This document shows, one piece after another, positions 52,076 through 61,171 of a stretch of 64,000 bases of DNA. Made by a program: the position numbers and the translations under genes. Position 1 is the first letter of the stretch, and the number at the start of each line of letters is the position of its first letter. The DNA lies in contig NZ_JAVKCA010000020.1 of assembly GCF_040222955.1 (NCBI RefSeq), positions 232,396 through 296,395 on the forward strand, given 5' to 3'. A model generated the notes under the pieces. The model had not been told where the DNA came from. It did no database searches and saw only the letters and a list, made by a program, of their open reading frames with translations. The stretch comes from Marinoscillum sp040222955. GTDB taxonomy: Bacteria; Bacteroidota; Bacteroidia; Cytophagales; Cyclobacteriaceae.

Positions 52076-55000
52076 TATGCTACTTTTTCTTGTATTTTAT
52101 TCTCTTCTAAAACTCTTTTCAAATCGTGTGGCATCACTTTCACGAAGTATTGCTGCATGTGATCCCAGTCGTCGAGGATATTCGCAGCATGCTGGCTGCC
52201 TGTGTTGGCGACATGTGCGGCTATTTCCTCTTTGAGGTAGTTGATATCATTACTGCCGGGCTGTTCCAGGCCTACCATTTCCATGTTGACCTTATCACGG
52301 AAAGATTCGTCAGTGTCCAAAACGTAGGCAATACCTCCGCTCATTCCGGCAGCAAAATTTTTACCCGTTTCCCCAAGGATAATCACTTTTCCTCCAGTCA
52401 TGTACTCACAGCCATGGTCACCTACACCTTCCACTACAGCCTCTACTCCGGAGTTTCTTACACAAAAGCGCTCCCCGGCGTTGCCGTGGATGTAGGCTTT
52501 TCCTGAAGTGGCTCCATAGAATGCCACATTACCTATGATAATGTTCTTTTCTGGTTTGAATGTGGCTTTTTGGGGTACTTTCACGACGATTTTTCCACCT
52601 GAAAGTCCTTTTCCCAGGTAGTCATTAGACTCACCTTCCAGGCAAAACTCAATACCCGGAGCAAGGAATGCTCCGAAGCTTTGCCCCGCAGAGCCTGTGA
52701 ATCCTATCTTAATAGGGCTCATTTTTAATCCGGCACTGCCATAGGCTTTGGACACCTCATGCGAAAGCATGGCCCCTACTGATCGATCGATGTTGATGAT
52801 TTTGTAGGTTTTGTTGTTCTCGCCTTTGTTCAGGTAATCACGAATGAGTTTTCTGTCCAGTACTTTCTCCAGTCCGTGATCCTGGTCTATTTGGTGATGC
52901 TTGCCAAAGGAGGCAGGTACACTTTCCTGATGCAGGATAGGGGAGAAGTCTATGTTCTTCAATTTCCAATGGTCAAGATCGCTACGAACTTTGAGCACGT
53001 TGGATTGGCCAACCATTTCATTGATGGTACGGAATCCGAGCTCAGCCATCACTTCCCTGAGTTGTTCTGTGATGAACGTAAAGAAGTTTACCACATGATC
53101 CGGGTTACCGGTGAAAAGCTTTCGCAATTCAGGTTTCTGTGTAGCGATACCTACCGGACAGGTGTTGAGGTGGCATTTTCTCATCATGATACAACCCTCA
53201 ACAATCAGTGCTGTGGTGCTGAATCCAAATTCTTCAGCTCCCAATAATGCAGCAATGGCTACATCTCGTCCGGTCATGAGCTTCCCATCTGTTTGCAAGA
53301 CTACCCGACTTCTGAGGTTATTTCTCAGTAGTGTCTGATGTGCCTCTGCCAGGCCAATCTCCCAGGGGAGTCCGGCGTGTCGGATGGAGCTGAGTGGCGA
53401 TGCACCTGTGCCACCATCAGCACCTGAGATCAAAATAACGTCCGCTTTGGCCTTGGCCACACCGGAGGCAATGGTTCCTACACCCGCTTCTGAGACCAGC
53501 TTCACATTGATTCGTGCGTGTCTGTTGGCATTTTTAAGGTCATAGATGAGCTGCTTCAGGTCTTCTATGGAGTAGATGTCGTGGTGCGGGGGAGGAGAGA
53601 TAAGCCCTACGCCCGGTGTGGAGTGCCTTACTTTGGCAATCCATTCGTCCACTTTATGCCCTGGCAGCTGGCCGCCTTCACCCGGCTTGGCCCCCTGAGC
53701 GATTTTTATTTGAAGTTCAGTTGCTTCTTTGAGGTAGTTGCTGGTCACACCAAACCTACCGGAAGCTACCTGCTTGATCGAAGATCTCTCCCAATCACCG
53801 TTAGGTTTTTTTGCAAACCTAATTTCATCTTCTCCACCTTCTCCACTGTTACTTTTGCCACCAATTCTATTCATGGCAATGGCCAATGTGGAGTGGGCTT
53901 CGTGAGATATGGACCCGAAAGACATGGCGCCCGTCGCAAACCTCTTCATGATGCTACTGGCAGGTTCTACCTCCTCCAGAGGTACTGATGTTCGTTTTTT
54001 GAAATCAAACAAACTTCTCAGGGTGATGGTACTGTCCTGGTAGCTATGTACACTTTCCGCGTACTTCTTGAATAATTGATAATCACCAAGAGAGGTTGAT
54101 TTCTGTAGTAAATGGATGGTTTCAGGGTTCAGCAGGTGAGCTTCACCATTTCTTTTCCATTGGAAAAATCCACCCACTTCCAGTAATTTATTATCTGTAT
54201 CAAACCCAGAGGCGTGCTTGATCAGACATTCTTTTTCCAGGTCCTCAAAGGTGAGGCCATCTAATCTGCTGACAGTGCCTTTGAAGCATTTGTTGACGAC
54301 TTCTGATCCCAATCCTACGCACTCAAAAATCTGCGCAGACTGATACGACTGGAGTGTGGAGATACCCATTTTAGAAAGGATCTTCAACAGGCCACTGCCT
54401 ATGCCATGGGCAAAATTTTCGTAATAGGTATTCAGTGAGGTTCCCTGGTCCAGTTTACCATCTGCATAAAGGTCTGCTATGCAGTCATAGGCTTTGAACG
54501 GATACACAGCACTCACACCATAGCCTACTGCTGTGGCAAAATGATGGGTTTCCCAGATGTCACCAGACTCTGCGATTAGCCCCGTCTTTGTACGAATGTT
54601 TTCTTTCACCAGGTGCTGATGTACCGCTCCTATGGTCAGCAGCGAAGGAATGGGTACCCTGGTTTCGCTGATATTGCGATTGGAGAGTACAAGAATTTTC
54701 TTACCCTTTTCCACTTCAGCTTGCGCTTCTGCACAAACCCGATCCAGGGCGCCTTTGAGGTTGATCTCCGAAGGATCGTAGGTACCATCTATACTGCCAT
54801 AGTCAAACCCGATTTCTTTTTGGCTGATCAGCTTTTGGAAGTCAGCTCTTGAAAGTACCGGTTGAGAAATGTGAATTTGCTTGGTATGCAAAGCGGACTC
54901 ATCCAATATGTTCAGAGATTCACCTACCCGGGTATAAAGAGACATAACCAGTCTTTCTCTGATGGGATCGATTGGCGGGTTACTTACCTGAGCAAAGAAC

Positions 55001-56553
55001 TGCTTGAAGTAATTGGAGATGTGCTGACTTTGTCTGGACAATACTGCCAAAGGCGCATCTGCTCCCATGGAACCCAGAGGTTCTTTCCCCAGCTCGGCCA
55101 GCGGACCGACAGTCAATTTTACATCTTCCTGAGTATAGCCGTAGGCTTTTAACTGCTTTCTGAGCAGCTCTTTTTCGATTTTCTCTTCTTTGATCTCAGG
55201 ATCCGGCAGGAGTCTGAGCTTGACTCTTTCCTTCTTGATCCAATCAAAATAGGGCTTGTCTTTAACTACCTCGTTTTTGATTTCCTCATCATAGAAGAGT
55301 TTCTTGTTGGGAAGATCCAGCCAAAGCATTTTTCCTGGTTGCAAACGACCATTTTCCAATACATTTTCAGGCTTCACAGGAATGGCTCCTGTTTCTGAAG
55401 CCATAATGAGGCGATTGTCCTTGGTGACGCAGTAGCGCACGGGACGCAAGCCATTTCTATCCAGAGTAGCACCCAGTTGCTTTCCATTGGTGAAAAACAA
55501 GGCCGCAGGTCCATCCCAAGGCTCCATGATGGCTGCATGATACTTATAGAAGGCCTTTTTCATCACCTCCATTTGCGAGTTGTCCTGCCAGGCTTCGGGT
55601 ACCAGCATCATCATGACATGTGGCAGGCTACGCCCCCCGAGCACAAGCAGTTCTATGAGTGCATCGAGATTCGCCGAATCTGAATTGGCAGGATCAGTGA
55701 CAGGTAGCAGCCATTGCAGTTCCTTTTCGGTGAAAAGAGGCGAAGACATATTCGCTTCTTTTGATTTCATTTTATTCACATTGCCACGGATGGTGTTGAT
55801 TTCACCATTATGCGCCAGGTACCTGAATGGCTGGGCAAGTTTCCAGTTGGGAAAGGTGTTGGTGGAAAAACGTGAATGCACGATGGCAAAAACACTTTTG
55901 AACTCCTTATTGGTCAGGTCATGGTAGTAGTCTTCCAGCTGGTCTGTCTTGAGCTGGCCTTTGTATATCACCGTATGAGCAGATAAGCTACATACATAGA
56001 AGTCACCATTCTGGCCTTCCACCTGGTTTTTGATCTCGTGGGTGGCGTAGTTGCTCAGTACAAAAAGTTTTCTTTCGAGCTCTTCTTCAGTGAGTTTCTC
56101 GTTGATCCCAATAAAAATTTGCTCTACATATGGTTCGGCTGCTTTGGATTCATGGCCGGGTACCTGAGAGTCCACGGGCACCAGTCTGTATCCTATGAGG
56201 TTGAGTCCAAGATCCTTAAGGCATTTATTGAATACCTGGCGACATTTTTCTCTTACCTGATAGTTTTTAGGGAAGAAGATCATGCCCACACCATAGGATC
56301 CTTTAGCCGGCAAGGTGATTCCGAAATTCTCAAGTTCCTTTTTGAAAAAGGTATGTGGAATCTGTGCTAAAATACCAGCTCCATCTCCTGTATTTTCATC
56401 ACTACCGGTCGCACCCCTGTGCTCCATGTTCTTTAGCATGGTCAGCGCATCCTTCACATTTTTGTGTGATTCTTTGTTGTTGATGTCTGCCACACACCCC
56501 ACACCACAAGAATCATGCTCCAACTCTTTGGTATACAGTCCTTTATTTACCAT
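52075..56553 (-). CDS. gltB: Glutamate synthase large subunit
   Basis: A 1492-residue GltB. The N-terminal amidotransferase nucleophile follows a short propeptide, EHDSCGVGCVADI, with Cys16 becoming the mature N-terminus. The FMN synthase domain and the 3Fe-4S cluster site CIMMRKCHLNTCPVGIATQ are present, and the C-terminal GXGXG-type beta-helix ends with repeated strands (GEYMTGGKVIILGETGKNF). Glutamine and 2-oxoglutarate are turned into two glutamate molecules. Length is standard for the family, so no truncation. Confidence 0.95.
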   Translation of the reverse strand: MVNKGLYTKELEHDSCGVGCVADINNKESHKNVKDALTMLKNMEHRGATGSDENTGDGAGILAQIPHTFFKKELENFGITLPAKGSYGVGMIFFPKNYQVREKCRQVFNKCLKDLGLNLIGYRLVPVDSQVPGHESKAAEPYVEQIFIGINEKLTEEELERKLFVLSNYATHEIKNQVEGQNGDFYVCSLSAHTVIYKGQLKTDQLEDYYHDLTNKEFKSVFAIVHSRFSTNTFPNWKLAQPFRYLAHNGEINTIRGNVNKMKSKEANMSSPLFTEKELQWLLPVTDPANSDSANLDALIELLVLGGRSLPHVMMMLVPEAWQDNSQMEVMKKAFYKYHAAIMEPWDGPAALFFTNGKQLGATLDRNGLRPVRYCVTKDNRLIMASETGAIPVKPENVLENGRLQPGKMLWLDLPNKKLFYDEEIKNEVVKDKPYFDWIKKERVKLRLLPDPEIKEEKIEKELLRKQLKAYGYTQEDVKLTVGPLAELGKEPLGSMGADAPLAVLSRQSQHISNYFKQFFAQVSNPPIDPIRERLVMSLYTRVGESLNILDESALHTKQIHISQPVLSRADFQKLISQKEIGFDYGSIDGTYDPSEINLKGALDRVCAEAQAEVEKGKKILVLSNRNISETRVPIPSLLTIGAVHQHLVKENIRTKTGLIAESGDIWETHHFATAVGYGVSAVYPFKAYDCIADLYADGKLDQGTSLNTYYENFAHGIGSGLLKILSKMGISTLQSYQSAQIFECVGLGSEVVNKCFKGTVSRLDGLTFEDLEKECLIKHASGFDTDNKLLEVGGFFQWKRNGEAHLLNPETIHLLQKSTSLGDYQLFKKYAESVHSYQDSTITLRSLFDFKKRTSVPLEEVEPASSIMKRFATGAMSFGSISHEAHSTLAIAMNRIGGKSNSGEGGEDEIRFAKKPNGDWERSSIKQVASGRFGVTSNYLKEATELQIKIAQGAKPGEGGQLPGHKVDEWIAKVRHSTPGVGLISPPPHHDIYSIEDLKQLIYDLKNANRHARINVKLVSEAGVGTIASGVAKAKADVILISGADGGTGASPLSSIRHAGLPWEIGLAEAHQTLLRNNLRSRVVLQTDGKLMTGRDVAIAALLGAEEFGFSTTALIVEGCIMMRKCHLNTCPVGIATQKPELRKLFTGNPDHVVNFFTFITEQLREVMAELGFRTINEMVGQSNVLKVRSDLDHWKLKNIDFSPILHQESVPASFGKHHQIDQDHGLEKVLDRKLIRDYLNKGENNKTYKIINIDRSVGAMLSHEVSKAYGSAGLKMSPIKIGFTGSAGQSFGAFLAPGIEFCLEGESNDYLGKGLSGGKIVVKVPQKATFKPEKNIIIGNVAFYGATSGKAYIHGNAGERFCVRNSGVEAVVEGVGDHGCEYMTGGKVIILGETGKNFAAGMSGGIAYVLDTDESFRDKVNMEMVGLEQPGSNDINYLKEEIAAHVANTGSQHAANILDDWDHMQQYFVKVMPHDLKRVLEENKIQEKVA

Positions 56554-56903
56554 TTATAGAAATATGTTATTGTTAAACCAACCTTAAAAATACTGAATAA
56601 GTATCTTCAAATAAAATGAAAAACTAGAAAACACTTATTTCACCAAACATTATTTCAATATTAACAATTTATCCTATTAACCATTGAATAAATGCAAATA
56701 GCTAAAAAAATAGGCCATATAAATTGATGATTTTTCAAAGTAATTAAAATTCTATTGAAAAATCCACATTTAGGGGTATAAAATCAGAGCGTTTTCGCCT
56801 TTTTTGGCGTTCAAACTGACCGAAACAATTTCTAATTTTATAGCGAATATTGTGGTCATCTACTATCGAAAAAAACAGCTGTCTTTATTATTTCAAAATC
56901 AAC
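56554..56903. other. Intergenic region, gltB / 56904 gene
   Basis: A 350-bp AT-rich stretch without genes. It must hold divergent promoters, but no TAnnTTTG with a well-spaced TTTG could be found. A short inverted repeat CGCC-TTTTTT-GGCG lies at 56796-56809. Confidence 0.4.
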
Positions 56904-58286
56904 ATGTTTGACATGAGAAACATCGTCCTGATGATCCTTTGGATTGCTCCATATTTCAGTCAGAGCCAGTCCGCGGAGATCAATTTTAAAATAAAGGATT
57001 TCAAAGACTCAATTGCCTATATAGGTTATCACTTTGGTCATCAGAAATACCTGATGGATACCTTGCCAGTTATTGATGATCGGTTTTCGATGAAGGTGGA
57101 TCAACCTAAACAGGGAATATACTTTATATATACACCGAGCTATTATTTTGAGTTCGTGATGGATGGAAGGTCTTTTGGGTTGGAAACCAGTGTATCCGGC
57201 GGCTATGACCAGCTGAAAGTGAGTGGTTCCAAAGAAAATGACCTTTTCAGGAGTTTTCAGGTGGAGATAGGGGGGCTACAGAAGAAGCAAAGGTCTATGA
57301 TGGAGGGTCTCAGGGAAGCCAAAGGCGAAGATTCTGTACAGATTATGAAGGCCATTCGTGAAGTGAATGTGCAAATGGAGGATGTGAGAAAAAAGCTGAT
57401 TAGTGAGAACAGCCAGTCGTTTGTCGCTGCTTTCCTGCGGTTGATGCGGGATCCCGAGGTACCACCTTTAGACAGTATTCAGGATGAGTCGCAAAGGAAG
57501 ATGCAGCGTTACGCCTATTATAAGGACCATTTTTTTGAGGATGGTCAGCTGGAGGATGGCCGTCTGCTCCGAACGCCACTCCTTTACCCCAAGGTGACTA
57601 AATATTTTGATGAAGTGGTGATTCAGCAGCCGGATAGCCTCATCAATGCCCTGGATTGGTTTTTTGATCAGATCCGTGAGGACGAGGAGTCCTTCAGGTA
57701 TTGGCTGGTGACGCTATTTAAGAAATATGCAGAGTCAAAAGTGATGGGGATGGATGCGGTGATGGTTCACATGATCGAAAGCTTTTACCTGAGTGGACAG
57801 GCCACGTGGATTTCGGAGGAGTATGAGAAAACCCTCAGGGAGGAGGTAGCCTATGTGAAGCCTAACCTGATCGGCAAGGTGGCACCACCGATCAACGCAG
57901 TGGATACACTGATGCAGGCCTTCTCTTTTTCAGACATTCAGACGAGGTACACGCTGCTATTTATCTATGATCCCGACTGTGGTCATTGCAAGAAATCAGT
58001 TAAAAAACTGGAGGAAGAGGATAGCAGAATGGCTGAGCTGGATATCACTGTGGTGGCACTTTGTACGACAACTGATGTGAGCCGTTGGAAGAAATTTGTA
58101 GATAGTCACAACCCAATGTGGGTTCACCTGATAGACCCCACAGGAAAGAGTTATTTCAGGGTTTCCTATGATGTGAGGAGTACACCCAGGATTTACTTAC
58201 TGGATGCCAATAAAAGAATTCTGGCCAAGCGATTGGAAATAGATCAGTTTCTTGATGTGGTAGAGCGTGCACATGGGGGTCTTTGA
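56904..58286 (+). CDS. Exported thioredoxin-like protein with DUF4369/DUF5106-type domains
   Basis: A 460-residue protein with a signal peptide (MRNIVLMILWIAPYFSQSQS, after a first ATG at 56904). The N-terminal part EINFKIKDFKDSIAYIGYHFG is the DUF4369 strand pattern, followed by a helical DUF5106-like middle. The C-terminal 130 residues are a thioredoxin/redoxin domain with LLFIYDPDCGHCKKSV (Cys-Gly-His-Cys) and the cis-proline turn VRSTPRIYLLD. It probably acts as a disulfide exchange or reductase protein in the periplasm, as in TlpA/ResA-like Bacteroidota proteins. An upstream ATG at 56850 is not preferred. Confidence 0.8.
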   Translation: MFDMRNIVLMILWIAPYFSQSQSAEINFKIKDFKDSIAYIGYHFGHQKYLMDTLPVIDDRFSMKVDQPKQGIYFIYTPSYYFEFVMDGRSFGLETSVSGGYDQLKVSGSKENDLFRSFQVEIGGLQKKQRSMMEGLREAKGEDSVQIMKAIREVNVQMEDVRKKLISENSQSFVAAFLRLMRDPEVPPLDSIQDESQRKMQRYAYYKDHFFEDGQLEDGRLLRTPLLYPKVTKYFDEVVIQQPDSLINALDWFFDQIREDEESFRYWLVTLFKKYAESKVMGMDAVMVHMIESFYLSGQATWISEEYEKTLREEVAYVKPNLIGKVAPPINAVDTLMQAFSFSDIQTRYTLLFIYDPDCGHCKKSVKKLEEEDSRMAELDITVVALCTTTDVSRWKKFVDSHNPMWVHLIDPTGKSYFRVSYDVRSTPRIYLLDANKRILAKRLEIDQFLDVVERAHGGL

Positions 58287-58365
58287 TCTGGTCTTTGCAT
58301 TTTGATTGATCCCTTATTGGCATAAGTGGATGTTCAAAACCAAAATTTCTATTTTCTCAAGGCAT

Positions 58366-58396
58366 AAAAAAAGCTGTCCATGATAGACAGCTTTTT
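58366..58396 (-). terminator. Terminator after the 58421 lipoprotein gene
   Basis: AAAAAGCTGTC / GACAGCTTTTT stem with a 7-nt loop; T-runs on both strands. It serves both the 58421 gene on the minus strand and the 56904 gene. Confidence 0.78.
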
Positions 58397-58420
58397 ATCG
58401 TTTTGATTTTCTAACTCTAA

Positions 58421-58894
58421 TTAAGAACCGGCACTAAATACCAGTACGTACTGACCAATGCCACCAACTCTTGCACCTGCTTCTGTCACATTAATGTTAA
58501 GAGAAACAGAGGTTCTTGCTGCGTTTACCACAAAGCTGGTAACTGAAGCAGATAGCTCAGCCGAAGCTGAATTAACAAGGATGTTTGAGATGTCACCAGC
58601 TTCGCTCACAGAAAAAGTTCCGCCTGTGATGTAGCTGCTGATGTCACCACCTAATGTAAACGCCAGACCATCAGCTGTTTCAGTAAACTTCACAGTGAAG
58701 GTTCCAATGTCGAAAGTTCCATTGACTCCTGATACGTCAGTTACCGAAGCATCTGCTGTCCAGGTAGTGGATACAAGCGCTTCTGTCAATACTTCCTTCT
58801 CAGTCTTGTCGCCACCATCATCACCTCCACAGCTCATAAAAATGGACATGGACGCAACAGCGATCAATAGCAGGGATTGTTTTACTTTTTTCAT
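58421..58894 (-). CDS. Lipoprotein, beta-rich, function unknown
   Basis: A 157-residue protein with lipobox MSC (SLLLIAVASMSIFMSCGGDD). The mature part is beta-rich: TWTADASVTDVSGVNGTFDI, VKFTETADGLAFTLGGDIS and ASVTSFVVNAARTSVSLNIN, a lipocalin-like sandwich. A run of Ala and Ser dominates. No family recognised. It reads towards the 56904 gene and shares the terminator. Confidence 0.65.
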   Translation of the reverse strand: MKKVKQSLLLIAVASMSIFMSCGGDDGGDKTEKEVLTEALVSTTWTADASVTDVSGVNGTFDIGTFTVKFTETADGLAFTLGGDISSYITGGTFSVSEAGDISNILVNSASAELSASVTSFVVNAARTSVSLNINVTEAGARVGGIGQYVLVFSAGS

Positions 58895-59047
58895 TTCTTT
58901 GAAAAGATTAGTTAAAGAATTAAAGTGGCTTGTCGCGTTAAAGATAAGTGTTGAGAAGGATATTTTTCACACACTCGTGAAAAAACTACCATTCTACCCC
59001 TAAAAATCACCCTATTGAGGTATTAAAAAGTGCTCTGAGGGCTGGTG

Positions 59048-59605
59048 CTAAATGGGGAAGTTGCTCAACTGACGATCACTGAGCAGGGCAGACATTAACT
59101 GAATTTTCTCAAGATAGTCTGAGCTAATTTCCTGGTCATTATTTGCAAAAAGGTTGCCACGAACGATGGGAATGCTGTAAGGAAGCACCCACGCGCGCAA
59201 TGCTTTTGCTACGGCATCCATCGCGTTAATACCCTGCATGGCCTGGGCGCCATCTGCCCAGCAGACCAGCCCGATTATCTTATTGGTCAGGTAAGGAACC
59301 TCTTCCCGGGCACTGATTTCTAACCAGTCCAGGCAGTTTTTCATCGCACCGGTCATGCTGCCATGGTACAGCGGTGTGAGCCATATGTGCATATCTGCAT
59401 TTCTGAAAGTACTGACCATGTCGATAACCGCCGGTGGGGTTTCCTGAAAGCTAAAGTCAAAGAGAGGTATACCCGCCTCGGATAGGTGAAAGGTGGTGAC
59501 GCTAACCCCACGCTGTTCCAGATGCTCTGTAAAGCTCCGGGCAATGCGGGTAGGAGTGGTATTGGATTGGCTTTCTAATGAACCGTTGAAAATGAGGATG
59601 TTCAT
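59048..59605 (-). CDS. NADPH-dependent FMN reductase-like protein
   Basis: A 185-residue flavodoxin-fold protein. NILIFNGSLESQSNTTPTRIA is the FMN phosphate loop, HIWLTPLYHGSMTGAMKNCLDWL is the typical second motif of the NADPH-dependent FMN reductases (SsuE/ArsH type), and IGLVCWADGAQAMQGI the third. It reduces flavins or quinones. It is monocistronic, with sodA next. Confidence 0.85.
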   Translation of the reverse strand: MNILIFNGSLESQSNTTPTRIARSFTEHLEQRGVSVTTFHLSEAGIPLFDFSFQETPPAVIDMVSTFRNADMHIWLTPLYHGSMTGAMKNCLDWLEISAREEVPYLTNKIIGLVCWADGAQAMQGINAMDAVAKALRAWVLPYSIPIVRGNLFANNDQEISSDYLEKIQLMSALLSDRQLSNFPI

Positions 59606-59733
59606 TCTTATGCTTCTTTTTGGTCTCTTGGACAGTTTGGTTTTTTTATAAAAACGACAAAGGTACAGAATGGGAGGCGGATTTATCCAGCTTGCCCATC
59701 ATGTACCTTCATGCAGTGATCTATTGATTAGGT

Positions 59734-60345
59734 CTATCCGACCACTTTTGCATAATTGGCTTCCACAGCTTTCCAGTCCAGTACATTCCAGAATGCACTG
59801 ATGTAGTCTGGTCGCTTGTTTTGGTACTTCAGGTAATAGGCGTGCTCCCAAACATCCAATCCAAGAATTGGGGTGCCATTCTCAGGGTTCGCATCCATCA
59901 AAGGGCTGTCCTGATTGGGAGTAGAGGTAATGGCCACATCACCATCGGCAGTGACATAGAGCCATGCCCAACCAGAGCCAAATCGTGTAGCAGCGGCCTG
60001 TTCAAACTGTGTTTTGAAGTCCTCGAGACTTCCCCATTTCTTATCAATGGCCGCTTTGAGTGCTCCTTCTGGGGCTTTGGCAGGACTAGGTGAAAGGATG
60101 GTCCAGAAAAGCGAGTGGTTGTAATGACCACCACCATTGTTACGAACCCCAGCACCAAACTTGCTGATGTTTTTGATAATTTCCTCCAGGGATTTCCCTT
60201 CAGCCTCGGTGCCTTTGATAGCATCATTCAGCTTATTCACATAAGCCTGATGGTGCTTGGTGTGGTGAATCTCCATGGTAGCTGTATCGATGTGGGCATC
60301 CAGTGCATTGTATGCATAGGGCAATGCGGGTAGTTCGAAAGACAT
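59734..60345 (-). CDS. sodA: Fe/Mn superoxide dismutase
   Basis: A 203-residue Fe/Mn-SOD. Metal ligands are His27 in MEIHHTKHHQAYV, His77 in HYNHSLFW, and Asp164 and His168 in GLDVWEHAYYLKYQNKRPDYI. The NQDSPL stretch with Gln145 suggests the Mn form. It converts superoxide to O2 and H2O2 in the cytoplasm. It is divergent from a SufR-like regulator, with an inverted repeat between them, so stress-dependent control is likely. Confidence 0.94.
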   Translation of the reverse strand: MSFELPALPYAYNALDAHIDTATMEIHHTKHHQAYVNKLNDAIKGTEAEGKSLEEIIKNISKFGAGVRNNGGGHYNHSLFWTILSPSPAKAPEGALKAAIDKKWGSLEDFKTQFEQAAATRFGSGWAWLYVTADGDVAITSTPNQDSPLMDANPENGTPILGLDVWEHAYYLKYQNKRPDYISAFWNVLDWKAVEANYAKVVG

Positions 60346-60389
60346 AATTTCTGTTTTTATGATTGTAAAATGATTCTAATGAAAGTTTT

Positions 60390-60421
60390 GTGACACTTTC
60401 TGACTGATCATTTGGTGTCAC
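60390..60421. promoter_or_regulatory. Inverted repeat in the sodA / regulator interval
   Basis: A perfect GTGACAC-N18-GTGTCAC palindrome in the sodA leader region, placed about 45 bp before the sodA ATG. It fits an operator for the divergent regulator or a leader hairpin. It does not match the known SufR site CAAC-N6-GTTG. Confidence 0.45.
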
Positions 60422-60425
60422 GTAG

Positions 60426-60460
60426 CAAAAGTATTTTATTTGCATAATAAAACAAGCAAA
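60426..60460 (-). promoter_or_regulatory. Probable sodA promoter
   Basis: Minus-strand TACTTTTG (60426-60433) matches the -7 box TAnnTTTG; CTTG (60453-60456) lies 19 bp upstream and TTTG (60457-60460) 23 bp upstream. The box ends 80 bp before the sodA ATG, so the inverted repeat lies in the leader. Confidence 0.45.
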
Positions 60461-60496
60461 AACTTGGAAAAATATTCTACGCATGGTTTCGTCTCA

Positions 60497-61123
60497 ATGA
60501 ATCAGACACAGAAGCGAATGCTGATGTATTTGAAGATGCATGGCGCACAGTCTGCGTCTGCCTTGGCTGGTAAAATCGGACTGACCAATGAGGGAGCCAG
60601 ACAGCACCTCATGCGAATGGCAGAAGAGGGATGGATATCGCCTGAAAGTCAATCCAAAGGAGTGGGCAGGCCAGTGATTTTGTATCAAATCACAGAATCT
60701 GGGAATGGCCTGTTTCCTGACACTCATGCTGAGCTCACTGTGCAGTTGCTCACTTCAGTGCAGGCATTGTTTGGACAGGCAGGTTTGGACAGGTTGATCC
60801 AGACAAGGGAGCAGGAAACTTTGCAGCAGTATCAATCCGGTATGGAGGGGATGGATCGGTTGGAGGATCGCCTGGACTATCTGGTGGGTATTCGCTCACA
60901 GGAGGGGTATATGGCTGAGTGGTATCAGGATGGTGATCTTTATTTTCTGGTAGAGAATCATTGCCCCATCTGTGCGGCAGCTATGCAATGTCAGGGACTA
61001 TGTCGTGCTGAACTTCAAAATTTCAGACAAACGCTTGGTGACAGGGTGAGGGTGGAGCGGGTAGATCATATCGTACAGGGGGCGAGACGTTGTGCCTATC
61101 AGATCACACCATTGAATGACTAA
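60497..61123 (+). CDS. SufR-like Fe-S-type HTH regulator
   Basis: A 208-residue regulator. Residues 5-70 are a winged helix (LMYLKMHGAQSASALAGKIG, then NEGARQHLMRMAEEGWI, as in the DeoR/SufR group). The C-terminal part has Cys156, Cys159, Cys165, Cys169 and Cys199 in HCPICAAAMQCQGLCRAE and ARRCAYQI. Cys156-X12-Cys169 and the CxY ending match SufR-type Fe-S sensing, though the third SufR Cys is displaced. It may sense iron-sulfur or redox state and control sodA. The ATG at 60497 gives the family-like start; one at 60440 adds 19 residues. Confidence 0.7.
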   Translation: MNQTQKRMLMYLKMHGAQSASALAGKIGLTNEGARQHLMRMAEEGWISPESQSKGVGRPVILYQITESGNGLFPDTHAELTVQLLTSVQALFGQAGLDRLIQTREQETLQQYQSGMEGMDRLEDRLDYLVGIRSQEGYMAEWYQDGDLYFLVENHCPICAAAMQCQGLCRAELQNFRQTLGDRVRVERVDHIVQGARRCAYQITPLND

Positions 61124-61164
61124 AAAATCCGAGCGAGCCATCAGTCGATGGCTCGCTCGGATTT
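61122..61164 (-). terminator. Terminator after the aldo/keto reductase gene
   Basis: An 18-bp stem (AAATCCGAGCGAGCCATC with its complement) around a 4-nt loop. Only the minus strand has a proper T-run after it, so it mainly ends the 61172 transcript. It starts at the stop of the SufR-like gene. Confidence 0.8.
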
Positions 61165-61171
61165 GCTGATT

